Of a stretch of DNA of 64,000 bases, positions 44,136 to 52,241 are shown one piece after another. Source of the DNA: Oligosphaera ethanolica (GTDB lineage: Bacteria; Verrucomicrobiota; Lentisphaeria; Oligosphaerales; Oligosphaeraceae); assembly GCF_030814695.1 (NCBI RefSeq), contig NZ_JAUSVL010000001.1, forward strand, positions 868,001 to 932,000. The letters run 5' to 3'. The notes beneath the pieces were generated by a model. The model did no database searches and was not told the origin of the DNA. It saw only the letters and a list, made by a program, of their open reading frames with translations. Both the position numbers and the translations under genes were made by a program. The first letter of the stretch is position 1; each line of letters opens with the position of its first letter.

Positions 44136-44510
44136 ACCGGGCGTCCTCCGCCTTTCTCTTGCTGTCGTCTTGCCGTACAACTGTAATCCCATTTCTGGGA
44201 AGAAATCGCTGCCAATCGCTTTCGTTCGCCTGAACCTTGCGAAAAGATAATTATAGCATTCTTTCTCAGCCTCAACAAGCTACGCACCGCTATTCATTCG
44301 GAAATGCCAACATTTCCGCGCTCAAGCCCGTACACAGCCTCACGAGGCCATCCGCATCGCCCAAATAAGCATATGTTATGACCCGCCACGCCCTTGCCAG
44401 TTTCCTCATTCTCAGCATTTTTGCCGCACATGCCGGTTTCCTCATCCGAAGAACAAAATGCTGCCCCACGCTCGCGTGGGGCCACGGAACTTCCGCGCCG
44501 CCCTACCGGC

Positions 44511-44900
44511 GGCAAGACATGCCGCCATTCTTCCTTGTCTTTGTCTTCTTCGCGCCTTCGCGGCTTCGCGTGAGACAAAAAAAGCGCCTTCTTCTCTGTG
44601 CTTTTGTGCCTCCGTGAGAAGAAAAATTAGCGCATTCCTCCCGGCGGCGTGAATTGCCGCGCAGCGGCAAGACATGCCGCCATTCTTCCTTGTCTTTGTC
44701 TTCTTCGCGCCTTCGCGGCTTCGCGTGAGACAAAAAAAACGCCTTCCTCTCTGTGCTTTTGTGCCTCCGTGAGAAGAAAAATTAGCGCCTTCCTCCCGGC
44801 GGCGTGAATTGCCGCGCAGCGGCAAGACATGCCGCCATTCTTCCTTGTCTTTGTCTTCTTCGCGGCTTCGCGGCTTCGCGTGAGACAAAAAAAACGCCTT
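44511..44900. repeat. 155-bp tandem repeat of the CTTCGCG-type intergenic family
   Basis: About two and a half copies of a unit with GGCAAGACATGCCGCCATTC, CTTCGCGCCTTCGCGGCTTC and GTGAATTGCCGCGCAGCGGC. Related sequence recurs at 51960-52230, 60310-60840 and 62340-62820. It contains several small palindromes. Confidence 0.85.
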
Positions 44901-44929
44901 CCTCCCGGCGGCTCCTCCCCTGTCATATT

Positions 44930-44967
44930 GTTTGCATATTACAAACGCTAATCATTATATTTGATTA
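44930..44967. promoter_or_regulatory. Two adjacent inverted repeats upstream of the IclR gene
   Basis: GTTTG-N7-CAAAC (44930-44946) and TAATCA-N7-TGATTA (44949-44967) lie in the only AT-rich stretch of the divergent region, 90-130 bp before the IclR start. Position and symmetry suit an IclR operator and promoter. By eye only. Confidence 0.35.
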
Positions 44968-45056
44968 TTTCGCATTTCCGCCCTTGCGTCCTCCCACTCT
45001 CCGCTCTAATGTGAATGCCATCATCACCACGTACTCCCCTTCTCAAGGACATCGTC

Positions 45057-45800
45057 ATGGGCCTGGTCATCGAAAAAACGGCGCGGATCTTACAGCTGGT
45101 CAGCGAGCGTGAGCCCTGCAGCTTGAAGGACTTGACGGCGGCCACCGGCATGAACAAGTCCACGCTGTTCCTCATTCTCAAATCGCTGGTCGAAGTCGGT
45201 TTTCTGGCCAAGGGCGACGACAGCAGTTACAGCCTAGGCCAAGCGCTCTTCCGCCTCACGGGCAAGCGCCGCTATGCAGAACGGCTGCGGCTCTTTGCCC
45301 AAGACATTGCCGAGCAGCTGCGGCACGACGTGGACGAAGCAGCCAATGTCAACACCATCGACGGCATCTCCTACACGCGCATCGCCGCCAGCGACACCCT
45401 GCAGGCGGTGAAAGTGGACAACGATCTGCTCAATCAGACGCGCTTCTACCGCAGCGCCACGGGCCGGGTGCTCCTGGCGCATGCGCTACCGGAGTTACGC
45501 GAGCGCATCATCGCGGCGATCGGCCTGCCCATCCAGGAAGACTGGCCGGGCATCAGCGATCACGAGCAGCTCATCGCCGCGCTCGACCGCATCCGCAGCG
45601 ACGGCATTGCCGACCGCGTCATCGCCAACGGCCAGGTCATTTACCTGGCGGTGCCGGTCGCCCGCCCAGCCGGCGAAGCACCGGTGGCGATCGGCGTCTG
45701 CATGCCCGCATTCCGCTTTAAAGATCAACATCGTGTTCTGGTATTGAAGAGCCTGCATGCAGCCGCACGGCGGCTCGCGCTCATGCTGGCCGAAACCTGA
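45057..45800 (+). CDS. IclR-family transcriptional regulator
   Basis: The 247-residue protein has an N-terminal winged helix (about 5-65: IEKTARILQLVSEREPCSLKDLTAATGMNKSTLFLILKSLVEVGFL) and a C-terminal IclR effector domain (YRSATGRVLLAHALPELRERII, GIADRVIANGQVIYLAVPVA). IclR proteins usually regulate a neighbouring catabolic operon and themselves. ATG 45057 has AAGGA 8 bp upstream and gives the normal family N-terminus; an earlier ATG at 45015 lacks this. Its stop lies about 30 bp before the first FAD oxidoreductase gene, which it probably controls. The effector is unknown. Confidence 0.88.
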   Translation: MGLVIEKTARILQLVSEREPCSLKDLTAATGMNKSTLFLILKSLVEVGFLAKGDDSSYSLGQALFRLTGKRRYAERLRLFAQDIAEQLRHDVDEAANVNTIDGISYTRIAASDTLQAVKVDNDLLNQTRFYRSATGRVLLAHALPELRERIIAAIGLPIQEDWPGISDHEQLIAALDRIRSDGIADRVIANGQVIYLAVPVARPAGEAPVAIGVCMPAFRFKDQHRVLVLKSLHAAARRLALMLAET

Positions 45801-45830
45801 TTGAGCCGCAAAAACCTGAAAGGCTATGTC

Positions 45831-47393
45831 ATGTCGGAAAAAGCAATGTTGAACGCCCGTGAGATTCCCGTAGTCAAGGAAGTCGACGTCCTCGTCGTCG
45901 GTGGCGGCTATGCCGGTTTCGGCGCAGCCATGTGCGCCGCCCGCAATGGCGCCAAGACCATGTTGGTGGAGCAGCAGTCCGCGCTAGGCGGCCTGGTGAC
46001 CATGGGCTACGTCGCCCTGACCTTCAGCTACATCGAAGGCGTCGCCTACGAGCTGTTCCACGTCCTCAAATCCATCAACGGCGTCACCGGTCGCTTCGTC
46101 GACGTCGAAAAAACCAAGGTCGTCCTCGAACAGATGCTACTGAAAGAAAAGGTGCAGATTCTCTACAACACGTCGGTCGTCGACGCCATCGTGGAAAACA
46201 ACACCATCACCGGCGCCGTCATCTTCAACAAAGGCGGCTTCCAGGCCATCAAAGCCAAACGCGTCATTGATGCCTCCGGCGACGGCGATGTCTCGGCCTA
46301 CGCCGGCGTGCCCTTCGAAGTCGGCTTCCCGGAAATGAACAACTACAACCAGGCGTCGTCCCTAGTCATGCACATCGGCAATGTCGATATGGAAAAATAC
46401 AACGCGCTGGGTGACACCATCGCTTTCTGGGAAAACAAGATCAAAGCCGCCGTCGACAACGGCGAGTATCCCTACATGATCGACCGCCGCATCAACTGGC
46501 TGGTGCGCGTGCCCGGCCGCGATCCCAAGCACCAGGAACTCTACATCTGCTACGCGCACAGCCGCAACTGCCGTTGCCTCGACGGCGAAGACCTCACCCG
46601 CCAGCTCATCGAACAACGCCAGCAGTGCCAGTGGACCATGGAATTCTGCAAGAAGAACATCCCGGGCTTCGAAGGCGCCTGGCTGATTGACACCGCGCCC
46701 ATGCTCGGCGTCCGCGACTCCCGCCGTATCATGTGCGAATACAAACTCACCGCCGACGACCTCATCAACGGCGCCCGCTTCGACGACGCCATCATGCGCG
46801 CCATGCACGCCTTCGACGCCCACCACCCCGTCGACGTCGGACACGTCAAACACGTCATGCGCCCCAACGAAAAGGGCGAAATGGTCAGGCGCTATGTCGA
46901 TCCCGGCTTCTGGCGCGAAGTGCCATACCGCGCACTCGTCACTCTCAAAATCGACAACCTGCTCGTCGCCGGCCGCAATTTCTCCGCCGACTTCATGGCC
47001 CAGAGCGGCAACCGCCTGGTCCTCGAATGCCTCAATATGGGCCAGGCCGCCGGCACCGCCGCCGCGCTGTCCATCAAGGACGGCGTCACCCCGCGCGCCC
47101 TCGACGCCCAGAAGCTGCGTAAACGCCTGGTCGAAATGGGCATCAATCTCCTGGAGCCACCCAAATACGGCGCTGGCAACGCCAGCACCGCCGTCAAGGT
47201 CTCCCCCGATGACATCCTCTACCCCGACCTCAATGTGCCGGGACGCCAATCCACCACCACCCTCGATCCCACCAAACGCGCCAAGTACGCCGTCAATGTC
47301 AGCGCCCTGGAACAGGAAGAGATGGAAAAATACCTGCAGAAACAGGGCGGCTACACCAGCACCGGCGGCGACGTCGGCACCAACCTCGAATAA
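45831..47393 (+). CDS. FAD-dependent oxidoreductase (FAD_oxidored family)
   Basis: The 520-residue protein starts with a Rossmann FAD site (VDVLVVGGGYAGFGAAMCAARNGAKTMLVEQ, GxGxxG at 24-29) and ends its core with the second FAD motif (LVAGRNFSADFMAQSGNRLVLECLNMGQAAGTAAALS). VIDASGDGDVSAYAGV is typical of the FAD_oxidored/HdrA-like group common in Planctomycetes and Lentisphaerae. No signal peptide, so it is likely cytoplasmic. GAAAGG lies about 7 bp before ATG 45831. A paralogue of 408 residues lies about 950 bp downstream on the same strand. The substrate is unknown. Confidence 0.85.
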   Translation: MSEKAMLNAREIPVVKEVDVLVVGGGYAGFGAAMCAARNGAKTMLVEQQSALGGLVTMGYVALTFSYIEGVAYELFHVLKSINGVTGRFVDVEKTKVVLEQMLLKEKVQILYNTSVVDAIVENNTITGAVIFNKGGFQAIKAKRVIDASGDGDVSAYAGVPFEVGFPEMNNYNQASSLVMHIGNVDMEKYNALGDTIAFWENKIKAAVDNGEYPYMIDRRINWLVRVPGRDPKHQELYICYAHSRNCRCLDGEDLTRQLIEQRQQCQWTMEFCKKNIPGFEGAWLIDTAPMLGVRDSRRIMCEYKLTADDLINGARFDDAIMRAMHAFDAHHPVDVGHVKHVMRPNEKGEMVRRYVDPGFWREVPYRALVTLKIDNLLVAGRNFSADFMAQSGNRLVLECLNMGQAAGTAAALSIKDGVTPRALDAQKLRKRLVEMGINLLEPPKYGAGNASTAVKVSPDDILYPDLNVPGRQSTTTLDPTKRAKYAVNVSALEQEEMEKYLQKQGGYTSTGGDVGTNLE

Positions 47394-48338
47394 AACCGGC
47401 GCCGTGGCCACCAGCCACACCTAACGGTATTACGCCTTCCACCACGGGAGTGAAGCGGCACATCAGCCCCTTCACTCCCGTGTTTTTTTCTTCAGGGCCT
47501 TTCCTCTGTAATCGGTCAGCGATTGCGAATAGCCGGCTGCCAGCGCCGCCTCTTTTCTGGCGAAATCCAGGGCCGTTTCGATGGACGCTTTGGTCAATAT
47601 GGACGCCATCTTGGCTGCCACTAGGCAGTCCCCGGAGTCCAAGCAGTCCACAACCGGTCCCCAGAGTCCAAGTAGTCATTCCCCATGGTCCCCAATGTCC
47701 CCACGGTCCAATCCATGGGATCATGCCTCATGAGTCCGTGAGTCCTCACCCCTGCGCGCAGTTGCCAAGGTGTCCCCACGGTCTCAGTGGTCCTCTGAGA
47801 CCGGCGAATATCAAGTAGTCGGTCACTCATTGATAACGGATGCCAGGCATGCCACCGACGTCACCCCCCAGGTAAGCAAGTGAGTTCCATTGCCCCTTTG
47901 GCCCCAGTCAGCTTCGCCGACTGGGGCCAAAGGGGCCGAGGAATACGAACATAATCGCCCTGGGCTGGTATGTTTCGCGCTTTCAGCGCTTCTGCCGCTT
48001 CGCGGCAATAAAATGCCAGATCGGCCAAATTCGGCCCGGAGGGCCGCACCATGCATAACCCCGGGTGAGGCGCCCGGAGGGCGCCGCAACCCGGGGTATG
48101 ACAGTAACTTAGAATTGCGCCCGGAGGGCGCCACACTTGCCAGACACGTCGCGTCCCACAGCGCCAGAGAGAGGCATGCCTGACAGCTAGTATCAATCAC
48201 AGACCGATTCCCCCCCCCACGGTCCGCTCCCATTCCCCCGGCGCGTTCGCCCGCGAGGCCACCCCGGGCTATATTGCGTGCCGTCCGTTCCGTACATCCG
48301 TAACATTCACTCCGTTTCCCATTCTCAGGACCACGTCT
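47394..48338. other. Intergenic repeat-rich region between the two FAD oxidoreductases
   Basis: No gene is seen in about 940 bp. An inverted TCACTCCCGTG-like pair near 47440-47480 may be a terminator for the first gene. 47620-47800 is low-complexity GTCC-rich DNA (AGTCC, GGTCCCCA and similar). 47883-48175 holds the CCCCTTTGG hairpin element and several CGGAGGGCG palindromes shared with other intergenic sites. Confidence 0.6.
47883..48030. repeat. Interspersed hairpin element, copy 1
   Basis: The arms GCCCCTTTGGCCCCAGTC (47892-47909) and its exact complement (47919-47936) enclose a 9-nt loop. The flank holding CGCTTTCAGCGCTTCTGCCG and TTCGCGGCAATAAAATGCC is also shared. The same element, inverted and with an internal insertion, lies at 57925-58103. 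Confidence 0.85.
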
Positions 48339-49565
48339 ATGAAGATCACTCGTCCCAGCTGTGAAATTACCGTCCGCAACGAAACCGACGTGCTGGTCAT
48401 CGGTGCCGGCCCAGCCGGCATTGGCGCGGCCATCAGCGCGGCCCGTGCCGGCGCCAAAGTCACCCTCGTCGAATACGGCGGCAAGCTCGGCGGCATGTGG
48501 ACCCTCGGGCTCCTCAGCCCATTCTTCGACAACCGCATCCACCAGGGCCTGAACGAAGAACTGCGCACGCACCTGCAGGAGCGCAATGCCTGGGGCGGCC
48601 TGTGGAATATCTCCTTCGATCCCACCCAAATGGCGCTGTTGCTCGACGAACTCGTCCTCGCCGAAAATATCGATGTGCTGCTCTACAGTATCGCCACCGA
48701 GCCCATCATGGACGGCGACGCCATCAAGGGCGTCATGGTCGTCAACAAATCCGGCACCCAGGCCATCCTCGCCAAAGTCGTCATCGACTGCAGCGGCGAC
48801 GGCGACATCGCCGCCCGCGCCGGCGCCCCCTACGACATCGGCCGGCCCGACAACGGCGTCTTCCAGCCCATGACCATGATGTTCAAGATCGGCGGCGTCA
48901 AAGACGACTATCCCCGCGACGACACCATCGGCTTCTACCGCGCCATCTGCAAAGAAGCCCCCGAAGACAGCGTGCTCAAAGATGTGCCTTTCAATCACCC
49001 GGCGATCATCAAGCTGCCACGCCCCGGCGAAGCGCTCATCCAGTGGACCCACGTGCGCTACTGCCTCGGCTGCGACGGCGACCAGCTCACCAAAGCGACC
49101 TTCAACGGCCGCCTGCAGGTCAAACACGCCATGAAATACCTCGCAATGATCAAGCCAGTACTCGGCGAGGTCTATCTGCTCGAACTGCCCGCCGTCATCG
49201 GTGTCCGCGAAACCCGCCGCATCACCGGCGAATACGTCGTCAGCGACGACGATGTCAAAAATGGCAAGAAGCACCACGACAATGTCTGCAACGTCCGCTT
49301 CGGCGTCGATATCCACGAGCCGGATAATGCCAAGCAGACCTGCTGGGGCCACCCGGGTTTCGATATTCCCTACCGCGCGCTTGTGCCGCTCAAGGTCGAA
49401 AACCTCCTCACCGCCGGCCGCTGCATCTCCGGGTCCTACACGGCCCACGCCGCCTACCGCGTCACCGGCGACTGCCTCGCCATGGGCGAAGGCGCCGGCA
49501 AAGCCGCCGCCCAAGCCGTCAACAGCAACACCACCGTCCGCAAGCTCTGCAAAAACGCCGAATAA
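48339..49565 (+). CDS. FAD-dependent oxidoreductase (FAD_oxidored family), second copy
   Basis: The 408-residue protein has VLVIGAGPAGIGAAISAARAGAKVTLVE (GxGxxG at 22-27), KLGGMWTLG, VVIDCSGDGDIAARAGA, VIGVRETRRITGEYVV and the C-terminal FAD motif LLTAGRCISGSYTAHAAYRVTGDCLAMGEGAGKAAAQA. It is about 110 residues shorter than the upstream paralogue, lacking its C-terminal tail. Its stop lies 20 bp before the glycyl radical enzyme, so the two are co-transcribed. It may oxidise the same substrate class as its paralogue or the product of the radical enzyme. Confidence 0.85.
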   Translation: MKITRPSCEITVRNETDVLVIGAGPAGIGAAISAARAGAKVTLVEYGGKLGGMWTLGLLSPFFDNRIHQGLNEELRTHLQERNAWGGLWNISFDPTQMALLLDELVLAENIDVLLYSIATEPIMDGDAIKGVMVVNKSGTQAILAKVVIDCSGDGDIAARAGAPYDIGRPDNGVFQPMTMMFKIGGVKDDYPRDDTIGFYRAICKEAPEDSVLKDVPFNHPAIIKLPRPGEALIQWTHVRYCLGCDGDQLTKATFNGRLQVKHAMKYLAMIKPVLGEVYLLELPAVIGVRETRRITGEYVVSDDDVKNGKKHHDNVCNVRFGVDIHEPDNAKQTCWGHPGFDIPYRALVPLKVENLLTAGRCISGSYTAHAAYRVTGDCLAMGEGAGKAAAQAVNSNTTVRKLCKNAE

Positions 49566-49585
49566 GACAAAGAGGACGCCTTGTC

Positions 49586-51823
49586 ATGACTCAGCACTAC
49601 GACAATCTCCGGCAAGAACTCCGGGCTTTCCACCCCGAAGAATGCCACCAGCTCTGCCGCGATCCCGAAAAAATCGCCAACCGCGACCGCATGGCAGCCA
49701 TCCTCAACGACTTCGCGGACCAGCACCCCGGCGCCAATGCCGCCGTCCTGCGCAAAAAGCTCTACCACGTCGCGGCGGAGCATTTCTACCCGGTGGTCTT
49801 CAAGAATTCGCCTTTCTATTTCGAGACCGGCATCAACGGCGGCTGGGCCCCCGGCGGCATCGGCAGATGGCTCGCCGAACACAATGACAAAATCAAACTG
49901 GAAGTACCCGAAAACGCCCGCCAACGCCTCAGCGCCATGAACCGCAACCGTTTCGCACTCTGCTGCGGTTTCTTCGTGGACTCCATTCACCACCTGCCGC
50001 CCTTCACCGCCGTGCTCCAAAAAGGCTTCAAGGGCCTCTACGAAGACGCCAAAGCCGCCGCCAGCAAGGCCCGTACCGACGACGAACGCGACTTCATCGC
50101 CGCCGCCATCGCCGGCTTCGAGGCCATCCCCGTCATCTGCGAACGCTTCGCGCGCCGCGCCGAAGAGCTCCTCGCCAGCACCGACGATCCACAACAACGG
50201 CGCTTCCTGACCATGATCGCCACCCACGCCCGCCGCTCACCATGGCTGCCGCCGACGACGTTCTACGAGGGCCTGAACATGTTCTGGTTCTGCCGCGAGG
50301 TCTTCGCGGAACTCGACGGTCTGTCCTGCTTCTCCATCGGCCATCCCGACGATATGCTCTACGAGCTCTACCAACAAGACCTCGCCGCCGGCCGCCTGAC
50401 CCGCGAGGACGCCTACGATCTCATCTGCCGATTCCTTATCCACGCCGACTGCCACGAAAACAGCTTCTCGCCCGTCGTCAAGGGCAATGACCACGAAATG
50501 GAAATTCCCCTCACTCTCGGCGGCTGCGACAGCCAGGGCCGCGAGATTTTCAACGACATCACCCGTATGTGCCTCCAGGCCCACCGCGAACTCGATCTGG
50601 TCTTCCCCAAACTGCACTGCCGCTACTCGGCCAAATCCAGTTCCGAGTACCTCCAGCTCATCGCCAAGGACATCTACGCCGGTCGCGGCGTCATCTCTGG
50701 CTTCAATGATGACGCGTTCATCCCCGCTCTCACCCGCGGCGGCGTGTCCCTCGCCGACGCGCGCCGCTTCGTCTGCACCGGCTGCTGGGATGGCTATGCC
50801 GACAGCGCCGGCGACACCGATACCGCAAACTACTTCAGCCTCGCCCGCGTCCTCGAAGCCACCATCTACCACGACCCCGAGGTGGAGCAAGCCATCGACT
50901 TCCACTTCCAGCCCATCGACGACGCCCAGTCCTTCACCCAACTGCGCGACACCGTCTACGGCAATGTCATCGGCCTCATGAAAAAAATGCTCGCCGACTA
51001 CACGGAATACGGCAAGCTCTACGTCAAAATCGCCCCCGCGCCCTTCTTCTCGGCCTGTCAAGACGGCTGCCTCGACACCCTCAAGGACATCTACGCCGGC
51101 GGCGCCCGCTATAACTTCCGCGTGGTCACCCTGGCCTTCTTCGCCAATCTCCTCGATTCGCTGCTGGCCATCAAAAAAATCTGCTTCGATGACCACGCCT
51201 GCACACTGCCACAATTCCTCGCCGCCGTCCGCAGCAACTGGCAGAACGCCGACGAGCTCCGCCAGCAGGCCCTCCACGCACCACACTGGGGCGATGACTC
51301 CGCCGATACCACCGCCCTCGCCCGATTCTTCCTCGACAGTATCTTCGCCGAAGTCAGTAAACTCAAGAACAACCGCGGCGGCAGCTACCAGCTCGCCAGC
51401 TGGATTTACCGCGAATTCCGCTTCTGGGGCGAAAAAACCCGCGCCCTCCCCGACGGCCGCCGCGACGGCGACTACCTCGCCCAGGGCCTCAACCCGTCCT
51501 TCCTCCACGCCGATACCCTCACCACCATGATCAACGCCATCAGCCGCCTTGACCACAGCCACTTCTTCGCCTCCAACACCAATTTCGTCATCGGCCGCCA
51601 ACACGCGTCGCCCGATATCATCGAAGCGCTCTTCCGCTCCTTCGCCCAACGCGGCATGCACCTCCTGCAACTCAATTGCTTCAACCGCGATGACCTCCTC
51701 GACGCACAAAAACACCCCGAACGCCATCAGAGCCTCATCGTCCGCATGTGCGGCTTCTCCGCCCGCTTCGTCATCCTCTCACCCGAATGGCAACGCGAAG
51801 TCATCAGCAGAACTATCTACTGA
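49586..51823 (+). CDS. Pyruvate-formate-lyase-like glycyl radical enzyme
   Basis: The 745-residue protein has the length and ends of a glycyl radical enzyme. Near the C-terminus, VRMCGFSARFVILSPEWQREVISRT matches the radical motif R-V-x-G-(Y/F)-x-A-x-F, with the radical on Gly723. The active-site loop is VCTGCWDGYADS with C400 (or C397) as thiyl candidate; pyruvate formate-lyase, diol dehydratase and choline lyase have other residues around this Cys, so the reaction is not assigned. Such enzymes are oxygen-sensitive, so the host is probably anaerobic. The radical-SAM activase normally next to these genes is absent in the window. It overlaps no gene and lies 20 bp after the FAD enzyme. Confidence 0.85.
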   Translation: MTQHYDNLRQELRAFHPEECHQLCRDPEKIANRDRMAAILNDFADQHPGANAAVLRKKLYHVAAEHFYPVVFKNSPFYFETGINGGWAPGGIGRWLAEHNDKIKLEVPENARQRLSAMNRNRFALCCGFFVDSIHHLPPFTAVLQKGFKGLYEDAKAAASKARTDDERDFIAAAIAGFEAIPVICERFARRAEELLASTDDPQQRRFLTMIATHARRSPWLPPTTFYEGLNMFWFCREVFAELDGLSCFSIGHPDDMLYELYQQDLAAGRLTREDAYDLICRFLIHADCHENSFSPVVKGNDHEMEIPLTLGGCDSQGREIFNDITRMCLQAHRELDLVFPKLHCRYSAKSSSEYLQLIAKDIYAGRGVISGFNDDAFIPALTRGGVSLADARRFVCTGCWDGYADSAGDTDTANYFSLARVLEATIYHDPEVEQAIDFHFQPIDDAQSFTQLRDTVYGNVIGLMKKMLADYTEYGKLYVKIAPAPFFSACQDGCLDTLKDIYAGGARYNFRVVTLAFFANLLDSLLAIKKICFDDHACTLPQFLAAVRSNWQNADELRQQALHAPHWGDDSADTTALARFFLDSIFAEVSKLKNNRGGSYQLASWIYREFRFWGEKTRALPDGRRDGDYLAQGLNPSFLHADTLTTMINAISRLDHSHFFASNTNFVIGRQHASPDIIEALFRSFAQRGMHLLQLNCFNRDDLLDAQKHPERHQSLIVRMCGFSARFVILSPEWQREVISRTIY

Positions 51824-52241
51824 TGAAAGGGCGGACACTCAGGTCCGCCCCGACAAATTCGCGCCTTCGCGTGAGAAGCAAAATGCCCACGGCAAGCCGT
51901 GGGCCACGGAACGCCCCCCCCGACGACGCGTAAGGCAAAAATAGCGCCTTAAAGCCGGCGGCGTGAATTGCCGCGCAGCGGCAAGACAAGCCGCCATTCT
52001 GCCTTGCATTTGCATTTGCATTTGCATTTGTCTTCTTCGCGCCTTCGCGCCTTCGCGTGAGAATAAATAGCCTTCGCGTAAGGCAAAAATAGCGCCTTAA
52101 AGCCGGCGGCGTGAATTGCCGCGCAGCGGCAAGACAGGCCGCCAACAAAGGGGCGACCAGCCGGTCGCCCCGACAAATTTGCGCCTTCGCGCCTTCGCGC
52201 CTTCGCGTGAGAATAAATAGCCTTCGCGTGGGGACAGGCCC
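51824..52241. other. Intergenic repeats at convergent gene ends
   Basis: 418 bp between the glycyl radical enzyme (+) and the GH2-like gene (-). It starts with a GGGCGGAC...GTCCGCCC palindrome right after the stop, then two copies (about 149 bp apart) of the CTTCGCG-type repeat, a run of four GCATTT units at about 52002-52030, and a GGGGCGACCAGCCGGTCGCC variant at 52149-52171. No gene seen. Confidence 0.6.
51829..51851. terminator. GGGCGGAC/GTCCGCCC palindrome directly after the glycyl radical enzyme
   Basis: This copy of the GGGGCGGAC palindrome begins 6 bp past the stop codon at 51823. Its position between convergent genes suits a transcription stop, though no T-tract follows. At least eight more copies of the family occur in the window (for example 33637, 57777, 60438, 60596, 62413, 62598 and 62791). 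Confidence 0.5.

Larger units (their letters stand above)
44136..45056. other. Divergent intergenic region with tandem intergenic repeats
   Basis: The region between the SPFH operon (-) and the IclR gene (+) is mostly a tandem repeat of a 155-bp unit (44511, 44666, 44821), followed by a short AT-rich promoter-like stretch (44920-44975). Open frames on both strands here come from the repeat and are not genes. Confidence 0.7.

Noticed and set aside
44442..44926. Overlapping - strand frames encoding SHAKPRRREEDKDKEEWRH-like peptides
   Set aside because: They arise from the intergenic repeat family and recur wherever the repeat does, in different phases, so they are not genes.
46362..49514. Long - strand frames (352 and 563 codons) opposite the FAD enzymes
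   Set aside because: Antisense to genes with clear FAD-binding motifs; Val/Asp/Gly-biased translation is typical of shadow frames in this GC-rich DNA.
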